DNA of 64,000 nucleotides from Eudromia elegans (Eukaryota; Chordata; Aves; Tinamiformes; Tinamidae). This document shows, piece by piece, positions 30,401-41,300 of the stretch. The position numbers and the translations under genes are program-made. The stretch lies in NCBI GenBank assembly GCA_003342815.1, contig PTEX01000494.1, positions 119,150 through 183,149 of the forward strand. The letters are read 5' to 3'. The notes beneath the pieces were generated by a model. The model saw only the letters and a program-made list of their open reading frames with translations. It did no database searches and was not told the DNA's origin. Each line of letters begins with the position of its first letter. The first letter of the stretch is position 1.

Positions 30401-32159
30401 CCTTTCCTGTGCTTTTTTATTTCAAAACTCCAGTCATTTTCCTTCTTTCCATCTTCCTGAAAACAAGATTGATTGATTTCCCCCACAAGGAAGGGGTTTT
30501 TTTGTTTTATTGATAGATATGTTCACACAAAGGTCTCTCTCCTTTTTTTTTCTTTTTCCCCTCAAAGACAATAATGGAAACTTAACTGGTCCATCTGGAA
30601 ACTCACAAAAATTCAAGGTCATCCCCCGTAGAGATCTGCTTAGGACGTCCATCCTTTCGAGCTTGGTGCCGAGGTGAGAACTACGGTCAAGGCTGGGCTC
30701 AGGGGCGGCTTTGGAGACCTGAGCCCTGGTCCAGGGGTCACTCGCTGCTCCTCCTTTGGGCAGCTCCAGGCCTCCAGTCCCACTTAGGCTCTCTGCCTTT
30801 GGGGGAGTTGTCGTAAAATTGGAATTCTGCAGATTTTTTTGCAACTCTGTTTACTGACCAGTCCAATTTTGTTGCGTTTGCCATAGGTCTCCTTTGCATC
30901 AGCTCCTGCTAAATATTTTTGCAGCACGTGCTTGGTTCATCCTTTCCACCACCCTAATAATGTCCCCGTTATTTTTTTTTTAATGTTCCGTATATTTTTA
31001 CGGCTTTTTCCTCTTTGCTCCTTCTCTTTCATTGTCATTCAAAAGCTGTATTGATCTGACTTAGGTCTTTCCACTCCTCGCATAATATTTATCCAGCACA
31101 AGGGTTGCTGCTTGTCCACCCGGCAGCCCCTGCAGCCCTGCACGTCCTGCCCTGCTGTCTTGTCTCCCCATGTATATGCTTTATGTTTACAGATAAGCCA
31201 TTTCTCAGCTGTCCATAGTCATGGAACCTGGGTACGCCGGCAGCGATCTTTGACTCTCGGCGACTTTGGCATTAGAAAGGGAATAGGTAACTTTATTGAT
31301 GGAAAAAGCCGAGTGTTAGATCATTCCTAATGGATTCATTTTCGTCCCATATTATTAGCGGTGTCTTTATGGATTTTTTTTTTCCTCTTCATAGGGCAGA
31401 TGCCGCATTTTCTTATGTCTTTCTGAAAATTGAGAGTGATTTAATGCTCCGTAGGAACAACATAACCCAATGATAGTATTTAACAGCGTGGCAAGTTGTT
31501 GTCCGAAGCAGGGCAGGTGTCCTCCCTGCAATCTCCTAACAAGCTTAAGAGCAATTGCAGGTTAATCGCCGGTAAGGTTGTAAGGAAAGTAAAAACGAAT
31601 AAGCAGGTTTGAGGATTAGTCCTGGGGTGGGAAAGAAATTGCAGGATGAGCAGAAAGCCCGGGATGATGGCTAATGAGGAAGCTCGAAATAAAATCAAAC
31701 CCTTTCAATGTGAAATCTGAGGGCCTCGGCCCGCAGCATGCGCTCCTAATTCTCCAAGTGCTCTGCAGATCACTTACATATTCTCTCTATATATATCTAT
31801 ATCTTTGTGTGTTGTGTATCTGCTTTGCATTGCAGTTACAACTCAGATTCCCTTCAACCCACCTTCGCCTCGCTATAAAATGGAGGTCCGAGCAGCAGTC
31901 TGGGGCCATGACCTCGTGATGGGCAGGAGCCTAGAGCCCATTTTAAGCACTGGGCTGGTAGTCCCTACAGGCGCTGGTGCCCTGGGACAAGACCTGGAGC
32001 TGGTTCGGGATGGGGTCGCGTGGAGGGGTAGGGAACACACGCCCGCCGGCGCAGCCCAAGCGCCCGAGTCAGCAGTTTGCTGCGCGCGCCCGTAAGCGGC
32101 TTTCCTTCCCATTCCTTTCCTTAATGCGTCTGCGCCAGATGGGAGCGCAGGGCAGAGGC

Positions 32160-32209
32160 TGCGGCGGGCTCGGCGGGCTCGGCGGGCTCGGCGGGCGGCC
32201 CCGCTCCGC
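32160..32209 (+). repeat. GC-rich 9-bp tandem repeat in a candidate KIFC3 5' UTR
   Basis: Four copies of CGGCGGGCT-type units end a few bases before the ATG at 32211. The G-runs could form a stable 5' UTR structure. Confidence 0.75.
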
Positions 32210-32210
32210 C

Positions 32211-32336
32211 ATGCACGCGCTCGGCGCACTCCTGGCGCTCTCCCTGCGCGCCTGGCTCGAGGGCACGCGGCAGCGCTCGGACGCCGGCCTCGCGAAGGGC
32301 GGCCCGGCAGCCGGGCAGGGCAGCCCCGACGCCCAG
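32211..32336 (+). other. KIFC3: candidate KIFC3 first coding exon A ([15 protein letters not shown])
   Basis: ATG in a good context (CCGCCATGC) opens 42 codons and ends at a strong donor (CAG|GTGAGG) in phase 0, matching the phase-0 KIFC3 exons downstream. CpG- and GC-rich surroundings suggest a promoter. Assignment to KIFC3 rests on phase, strand and position; there is no transcript evidence. Confidence 0.45.
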
Positions 32337-35300
32337 GTGAGGGCCGGGGGGTGAGGGGCACCATGTGGCACCAGCTCGGGCACCGCTCACGGCCCAAGCC
32401 GAGCCGAGCGTCTCTGCACCCAGCAGCTCTCGGGAAATAACAGACCGTGTGCATGGGCCAGCTCCGTATTTCTCCTTGGATTAATCCTAGCGATGCTGTG
32501 GCAGCCGGGAGAGAAGGGTTTTCCCTGACAGGTCCCTGTCAGGTGGCTATTTGGCTCGAAGCAAATGCCTGGCGGAGAGGACTCAATTTCCCCTTCCTCC
32601 TGGTGCCCCTCTCGTGCTGAGCTCAGAGCTGTTTGCCAGGAAGGGTGCCCAGGGCTTTGGGGATCCCTCCTGGGATCCTTCATGCCTTCCTTGGCTTTGG
32701 AAAGAGTGCTTGGATACCTGAGGGACCCCAGCTCACAGGCAGGGACAGCAAAGTCATCCGCATTCGAAGACAGGAGGTGGGGACCTACCTTTGGGTTGGA
32801 CATGGGCATGTAGCTTTGACACGGAGGTGTAACTTAGGGTTGGATATGGGCGATGTGACTTTTGGATGTGGGGACTTAGCTTTGGGCCAGAAATGGAGTT
32901 GTGTCTTTGGCTTGGACGTAGGGATGTAGCTTTGGGCTGGACAAGGGACATAACTTTGAGCTGAAAGTAGGGCCGTGTTTTGGGCCTGGATGTGGGAATG
33001 GAGCATTTGGTTTGGACATGGGGACATGGTTATGGGTTTCTGGGGTTGGCAAGCTTGGTGCTTGCATCAACCCTGTGCCATGGGCAGAGGAAGGAGCCGT
33101 TTGTGTCTCCCGATGAACATATTCCATCCTGAGCCCACGGTTAAGATAGGGCGAAGGGGCTCCGCTCCTACGGGCCGAGGCCGGTTCCCTTGCGTGTCTC
33201 ACCGGCGTCTCTGGCCCCAGCTGCCTCCCCGTCACAGGCTGCGGCCGAGTCGCATCCATTATACATAATCCCATAAATATTCCATGGGGGATAGTGTTTC
33301 CGTGAGGAATAACGACACCGCTTTGCCGGGGAAGGAGAAGGAGCACGGACGGGTGCTGGGGGGGTTCGCATCGCCCCTCAGCCTGGGAAACTCGGGACAA
33401 CCGGGGAAATTGAAAGGTGAGGAGCTGGTGGGGGGGTCCTAAAAACACTCCATTCTCCGGACAAGAGAGCACTTTTTTCCTAGGTGATTGCGCGAATCAC
33501 CGCGGTCCCAGCTCGGAAGCCCTCGGCCAGGCTCCCGTCACCGCGCAGGCCCTGCCGGCTGTCCCGAATTCCCCGCGCCGCCTTCCGAGGGAGCCCCGAC
33601 TCCTCCGGGGCTCGCAAGCGTTTAATTAAACCACGCTCAGGAGATTAAATAGCACGGGGCGAGCAAGCCGCGCATGGAGCCGCCCTGCTCGCCGGCGCAG
33701 GGGGCTCCGCGGGCCGGCTGCCCCCAGGCGAGCGGCAGCTCCGGCTCTGCGCGTGCGGCCCCGCTGCCCGGCCCTGGGCACATTCCTCCAGCTGGTGCCG
33801 TCCCAGGTCGTTTTCATTTTTAGACTATTTTATTCAATTTATTATATATATATATGATTTTATTTATTTTTATTATTTATTCTTTTCATTTAATTTTATT
33901 ATGTCGTTTTATTTTAACGATTTTTCAGTTTTATTCGTTCTTTATTTTTAATTTTGTTTTTCTCAAGTAGGCCAGCCAGGCCGTGACGCTTTTGCAATAG
34001 GGACGAGGAGGCGCTCGAAGCAGCTGGCACATGAGAGATTAAAAAAAACTGAAAAAGCAGATAAAATATATAATGATAAAAAAAAAATCTAATGACACCA
34101 TACACAATAATAATAAATGAATACAAATAAAACTTAAAAGATAAAAGATCGAAATGAGATAAAATGAGATAAAGTGATAAAATAAAATAAAATAAAATAA
34201 AATAAAATAAAATAAAATAAAATAAAATAAAATAAAATAAAATAAATAAAATAAAATAAAATAAAATAAAATAAAATAAAATAAAATAAAATAAAATAAA
34301 ATAAAATAAAATAAAATAAAATAAAATAAAATAAAATAATAAAATAAAATGACACGCGCTGCTCCGTTGCATTTTCGTTTCGGCCACGCGGGGCTGCTTC
34401 GCCCCGCTCCGCACGAGCAAGGCTGGGGCTGAGACCGGCCGCAGCTCGGGCCGGCTCCGCCGCGTCCCCGCGCGAGCTGCGGGCAGCGCCCGCCTCTCGC
34501 CGACAGGCGGCGCAGGGAAACGCCGGGAGACGGACGGGAACGGGAATTCCTTGGGAAGGCCGGACCGGCGCCAGGGCTTGGGCCGCTGTCCCCGCCGGGA
34601 CACGGGGGGCTCGTGCCGGGGCGCGCGGGGCAGAGGGGCGCGGGAGAGGCCGGGGTCTCCCCGCTTCGCCCTTGGCGGCTCGGGTCGCGCTCGCTGTTTG
34701 GGGGGTCCCCACTCCCGCCTTTTCCTTTTTTTGGAGGGTTTCCACGGCAACCGGCACCAGGGGGAGGCGCTTCCCGTTCCCGTTGCTCGAGCGGCCCGGG
34801 AGGGCGGGCATGGGCAGGGGCCGCCCCCGCCGCCGCAGCCGCCGCCGCGCCCGGTGAGCGGCCCCGGGGAGCGGGCGGGGGCCGCCGCGCCGCCTTTGTC
34901 AGCGGAACCGGGGCGGGACGGGGAGCCGGACCGGCGCCGGGATCGGGGCTAGCACCGCCTAGGGACCGGGACTAGCGCCAGGGCAGGGCTCGGAACCGGG
35001 AGTGGTACCGGGATCGGTGCCGAGGCTGAAGCTAGGGCAAGCATCGGGATCGGGGCCGGCACTAGGACAGGATCGGGACCACGATTGGTGCTGGAATCGA
35101 GACCGCGATCGGGACCAGGGCTAGGAGCACAGTCCGGATCGGCACCGGGAGCTGCATCGGACTGGGAGTGGAGCTGCTCGCGCCAGGGCCAGGGGAGGCA
35201 GCGGGTGCAGCCCGGGCGCTGCAGCAACTGGGCAGGGTGTGCACGGCCCTGGGCTTAGCACCAAATAAATCACGCACCGCCTCTGGAGCAGCCTGGAGAG

Positions 35301-38300
35301 GAAGCAGAAGCGAGGGCATTAATTGCCAGCACAATTTATACAACATCCGCCGCGTGCGTTGAGCAAGCGTAGGGTTTGGGGCTTGTTTGGGGTTTTTTTC
35401 TGCTGCTCCCAAAGGAGCTGGGGCTTCTCGCGGGGACGCTGTGTTGGGCAGGGCGCTCTGCGGTGCCAGGGCGGCCTCTTGGCTCTCCGGGGCCTTAAAA
35501 AAGACCGACGTCTTTCTTTGCCCTTGGCCGTAGGTGCCCGGCTGCCGCCGCGCCTGGGCTGCCCGCGTCGCCGAGCGCCACTGGAGCCACCGGCCACCGG
35601 GGCCCTCGGCGGGTGAGTGTGCGGGGCGGCTCCTCCTGCGCCCGGCTCGGCCGCCGCCTCCCGCCCCGCCGCCAACCAGCAAGCCCGCATTTTTCACATT
35701 TCTTTTCCAGGTGCCGGAGCCAAGGCGGGCAGAAACAGAGCGGGAAGGCGGCACGGAGGTGAGCGCCGGGGCGAGCGGGCTCCGCCGCTGCCCGGCAGCG
35801 GGGCGCGACTCGCAGCGTGCTGCTGCCGCCGGCCTGGGCAGGGGGAGGCTGCGGGCGGGAGGCAGTGGACGGAGCGGGGCCGGGCGCGGGCAGCCCTGCG
35901 CTCTGCCTCGCGCTCGGCTCCCCGGCAGGCCCTGCCTGTCGGGACTCGCTGCCAGAGCAGCAGCCGGCGGTGCCTCGGCTTGCCGGAGCCACCCGGGGCA
36001 CCGGGGGAAGCAGCCGGGCGGCTGCAGCGCTGCCCCCGTTCCCAGGGCCGCTGGGCTGCTGCCTGCACCAGCTCCGCGAGGCGCTCGGACCCATCAGCGC
36101 GAGAGGCTGAAAACAGGGGGGTTCTCGGCTGCTTCCTCTCCGCCCGGCAGCCCAACCTCATTCCTTCCTCCTTAGGCGTCCAGGGCCGGGGCCGGAGGAC
36201 GCGGCCACTGTGGCTTCCCTGCGCCCGGGGCCTCTCACGTGGCGGTGAATCGAGTGCCCACGCTCGGCCCAGCTGCTGACGGGCTGCATTTTTTTTCCCA
36301 GCGTGACGGGAATTGTTGCTCGTGCTAAGGCCGGGGCCGGGAAGGAGAGGGGCAGAGAGAGGCCGCAGGCACCGGTGCACGTGTATGAGGCAGGCAGATG
36401 GAGGAAGGGGGATGCCGCTGTCAATGGCCGGTTTTGGCACCATTCGAATTGTGCCGGCTCCTTTCCAAGCATGCAGCAAGGGTGCAATGAGCTTGCCAGG
36501 GCTCGACATGGGAGCAGGAGCCCGGCCGGGGTCCTCGCTCCACGGCAGGCCGAGGGCAGCGGGTTTGCTCGGCGTGGCCATGCTTTCCGCACGCGCGGCC
36601 CTGCAGCCAGGGTTTTCCTCCTGTCCCAGGCGTTGAGCAGCATCCCACGGGTCCGGCGGCCGCTTCCACCCCGCTGCTGCGCCTTGTGCCCGCTCTGCAC
36701 CCGCCCCAAAGCCCCGGCGTGGGCTGGCCGGGGGCGGCACGGCGGCTCCACCTCGGCCTGCAGGTAGGAACCGCTCCCGCGGCACAGGCAGAGCCCGGCG
36801 AGCAGATCTGCGCCACGCTCCGCATCGGGGCCAGGCGCAAGGGGGACGGCCAGCAGCTTCCTGAGCCTGACCCCTAACTCCACCTGAGCCTGACCCCCAG
36901 CTCCTCCTGAGCCTGACCCCTAACTCCACCTGAGCCTGACCCCCAGCTCCTCCTGAACCCCCAGCTGGGACGGGCCTGCAGGGTGGCGCTTGGTGCCCGC
37001 AGGGCAGGGGACAGTGTCAGGACACCAGGCTGCCACGCCGGCATCGGCGCTGTCGCCAGGTCACCCAGAGCTCCGGGCGAGCCATTTAAATGCGTCTCCT
37101 TTGCGAGCGAGGCCGACACCTCGTTATCTCGCAGCAAGCTCCCATCAAACTGGGGCAAATTGTCCCCCCGGCCAGCAGCAAGAGCCTGGCAGGCTTTCCG
37201 ATGAGAGACACCCGAGAAATGGGAGCGCTGCGGCCGTGCCGCTCGCGCCGGGGCAGGTGCTGCTCGCGGCGGGCGCCTGCCGCCTCTGCCAGCGCCTGCC
37301 TTCAAGCAGGAGCGCCACGTGCTCCGAGATAAGATAGAGGGCAGAAAAGCAACTTGGGGCTGGCGTGGGGAGGGATTATGCAGCCTTAGCTAACGAGCAG
37401 CGCGCCGAGCGGGCGGCGTGCCATGGGTGCTTTTCTCCCATGGTGGGGGGAAAAAAAAGGAGGAAAGAGATTGGAGATTGGTTTTGCCTGGTTTTCTCTG
37501 CTCCCTCTCCCTTTGCTTTGCTCTGTCCTGTTTAATTCTGGCTCTGCTCCTTTTCCTGCCCCTTTCGCACGGGTTTCAGCCCTGCCCTCCCTGGCTGTAA
37601 GCGCAGAGCCTGGGGCGCGCCGGCCCCGTGCTCGGGTTTTATCCTGGCCTGATATTAAAGGGACGTTTTGGCAGGACGAGGGAGCCCGCGGCCAGGCGGC
37701 GCCAGGGGACACGCCGGCAGCCCATGGCACCATGAGCGTCGAGAAGGCAGGTAGGCCGACGGGAGGCACGGGGGGGCTTTGCTTTCGTGGTGCGCCGTGT
37801 GCCGTGCCTCCATCCCGAGCCAGGGCCGGCTCTTGGTTTTGATTGCTGTTTTCGTTGGGAAGGCGCAAGTAATTTCAGGATTCATTTTCCATGTCCGTCC
37901 CAGGAGGCTTCGGTGAGCCCCAATGACTCTAATACCTGTGGCAAACAGTGTTTAGAATGATATTGGGGTGGGTTAGGAGGCCGAACGCGCCGGGGTTAGG
38001 CAATGTTGCTCTTCAGGGTGCCTGTTTAATTTTAATTTGGCTTCCAGTACATTTGTGTGCTATGATGCAGTGTCTAATGACACGGTCATATACCATCTTT
38101 CCACAAGCACCTGCTCATTCCGACAGAAAAGAAAAGGATATTGGGGATGAATCAGAGTGAAGCAGGAAAGGCAGTTGTTATCTGAGCGAGGTGCAGAAAA
38201 CAGAGCATCCCGTCATGTAATTGGGCTGTGTCATAACACAGACGTGCGCGGCAGCCCCACGGGGACGGCCCGGCCAACCCGGGTCGTCCCCGTCTGCTGA

Positions 38301-41300
38301 GAGCGGGGCTTCCTAGCCAGGTTTCTAGCCCCCCTGGGTGCCCTGCAGCTTCCCCCAGGCCCTCGGCAGATGCTGTGCTTTGTGGCACTCGATGCCCAGC
38401 ACCTCTGCTGGCCCAACAAGGCAGGCGCGAGGCTGCGTGGGACCTTGTGTCTACGCTGTTCTTTGCCATGCGGGTGGATCGGGGCTTCCTCCACCCGGAC
38501 GCCTCTGCTTTACTTCTCCCCGTGCTTCAACACGCCGGGGGTGTTACGTGCACGAGCAGTCAATATTCCCAACGTGCAAGCCTTCCACGGGGCCAGGTAC
38601 ACGCTCCCTGGGTGGGCAGTCCTTCCGCAGGGGTGCGGTCTGATTTCCTGCATCCCCGTCCTGCCCGTGCGAGGGCTCCGCGTCGAGCCAAGCGCCCTGC
38701 GTTGGTGCCCAGAGGTCTCCTTTCCTCCGCACGCCCTCCCCGGTGCAGCGGGGCGCCTCGGCCAGCGCGGCAGCCTGCCCGCCGCCCGGCCCTTCCCCGT
38801 GCTCCAGAAGGTGGTGGAATCCATGGCGCAGCTGCAGGACGAGAAGCTGCGGCTGCAGCAGGAGCTGCTGGCGCTGCGGGAGAAACTCTCCGCCCGGGAA
38901 GAGGAAGACGTCGATGCGGCTGCCCAGCTGCAAGGCCAGGTAAGACGCGGGCAGGATGGGGCTGGGCGGAGGGCAGGCGAGAGAGGCACGGCCAAGGTTT
39001 CCAAGCGTAGATCACAGAACCACAGAAGGCTTAAGGCTGGAAGAGACCTTTAGAGAGCTTCTTTAGAGATGGGGGCCCGACGTGAGTGCTGCATTTCGGG
39101 TGTGCTTACACCCAACGGAGCGTCTTCCCTGCCAGCCTGCCCGATTCGCTGGGAAGTTCCGCATGGGGAAGAGCTGCTCCGGTACCCGGAGCTCTCGGGC
39201 CTTGGCTGAGCCCACGCTCGGCCCCATGGCAAAGGCGGCCTGGCCCTTCGAAGCGGCACGGCCGGCCGGGCAGGGGCATGGGCAGAGCGGGCGCAGAGCA
39301 GCACTCGGGACGAGCTCGCAGAGCCAACCGGCCCGTTTAATTCCAGCGACTTGCGGAAGCCGGGAAGCTGAAAAGGCAGTGCCGGAGAGGAAGCATTGCC
39401 TCCTTCAGCAGGACAAAGCGGTTGAGGGGGTGCCTCGCGTCCAGCGGCGAATAGCAGACGTTTGAGCCGCTACCGAGACCGTGCAAAGCTTTGAGGACAA
39501 ATCCCTCCTTTTTGCGCTCAGTCTCTGCGAGCCAACCTGCTAAGCATTTGCTCTGCCCGTAGCGCCGTATCTGCGGGCACCTGGAGCTTGCTCCTTGCAG
39601 GGAGGTTGAGATCCAGGCTACTCATAAAGGGATTTGCATGTGGATGTTGTGGGAGCTATTAGAGTCAGGTTTGGCTTGTTCCGCTGCTGTCAAAAAGGTG
39701 GCTCTCGCTGCCTCGGATTGGGTCGGCGGAGGCTGCGCGCCGCGGCCGGAGCGCCGGAGCCGGCCCTCCGCGGGGCAGCGCGCCCGACGCGGGAGCCGCC
39801 CCATGGCGGGGCCGCACCTCGCGCCCCGTGGGGCCCCCAAGGAGCCGCCGGCCCCTCCGGAGAGCAGCGTGCGGCCGGAGGGGCCCGGCCAGGCGCAGGT
39901 AGGGCCGCGGAGCACAAGCCTCAAGTCTCCAGGGCGATTTTCTGCTTGTGTTGGACTCATGTTTTGTGGGGCCTTCGTTTTTCCGTCTCAACGCGTGTTT
40001 GCCGAGGGGGTTTCTGGGCGCGCAGGACGCGCGGTGATGGGACGTGTCGGTGACCGGCTCTTAAATGCAACGCGATCCTGCTCTGCCGACGCGGCCGTTT
40101 CCCCGGAAAGATTCCTCCTCCCGGCACTCCGGGCTGCTCCCCGCCGGCCGGCGCTATTTTAAGCCCCAGCTGAGCTGCGGCGGGGACGGCACGTGAGCGC
40201 TGCAGCAAGAGCCGCGCTATGGGGCCGCTCCCGCTCTTGGGTCTCCTGACGTCTTACCGGGTTTGGAAACAGCGTTTTTTCCCCCCAAAGCGGATGGGAG
40301 GAGAGCTTAGCTGGTGCCTGGGAGCTCGCTGGTCGCTCTCCCTGCTGGCGCCCGGAACGCCCAGCTTGGTTTTCCAGACGGGATGGCGGCCCGGGTGCGT
40401 GGAAGGTGCCTCGGTGGCCTGGCGGAGCGCTCCGTGCCCTGGCAGCTCCGGCAAGGAGTGACTTAATAACCACACGGGATTAACTGCAGGAGAAGGCGCG
40501 CGCGGTTGCATTCGTTATCTGTTGGTAGCTCCTAAATTATGGTCCGAGGAGGCCGGGTTGTGTGTGAAAGGCTTGGCGGGGCAGGTGGGGCAGGATCCCG
40601 GCTGCAGCTGGAGGCAGTTGGTGGCTGTTCGGGTGGCAGGAGCCGGGGATGAAGCCGGGTCATGAGAAAGGAGGTGCCGGGGCGCACGGGCGGCTGCTGC
40701 ATCCAGCCTTCCCTCCGCGGCCTCGCTGCGCTGCCCCGGCGCGGAGGGAAGGAGCGGAGCTGCAGGCCCAAGGCGGCCCCTGCGAAAAACACATGTATTT
40801 GTATAGGGCATTGCTAAAGTCTGCCCGCTTTTGGGCAGAGCTACGGGGGGGGCCTCTCGTGTGCAGCGGCGCTGGGGCTGGGAGCAGCGCCCGTGCCGCC
40901 TGGGCTGCTTGAAGCGCTCCTGCTCGCTCTCCTCCTCCCAAGGCGGCTCCTAGGGAGGAGAAGGAAGGCAGCAGCGAGGAGGAGGTGAAGCCGAGCTCGG
41001 TTGCAAGGGCAGGAGGAGGCACTTCTGGCTCTCGAATTGTGGCTCGGCCTTTCCTTTCTCATTTACTCTTACTCCGGAGAGGAGGGCGGTTCTTTAATGA
41101 CGGTCGCTGCTGCCCCTTGCCGTGGCTCCCTGCGGGAGAGCCGGGCGGCGCAGCCAGTCCTCCGAGCGCGCGTTAGCCGGCCACGGCGCTCCTGGTGCTC
41201 GCGGCGAGGCAGCGGGTCGTGGCGCCCGGCCCCGGGGAGCGGCTCCCTGCGGTGGCGGAACGGGACGGGACGCTCGGGCAGCGCGGGGGCTGCTGCGATT

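Noticed and set aside
35694-36929. 411-codon minus-strand frame in the CpG island
   Set aside because: Open only because CpG-rich DNA lacks stops; it reads through the 23-bp repeats and has no splice or motif support.
37732-37750. Short ATG exon (MSVEKA) before GTAGGC as a KIFC3 start
   Set aside because: It leaves one base, which does not match the phase-0 exons downstream; an upstream ATG with an immediate stop also precedes it.
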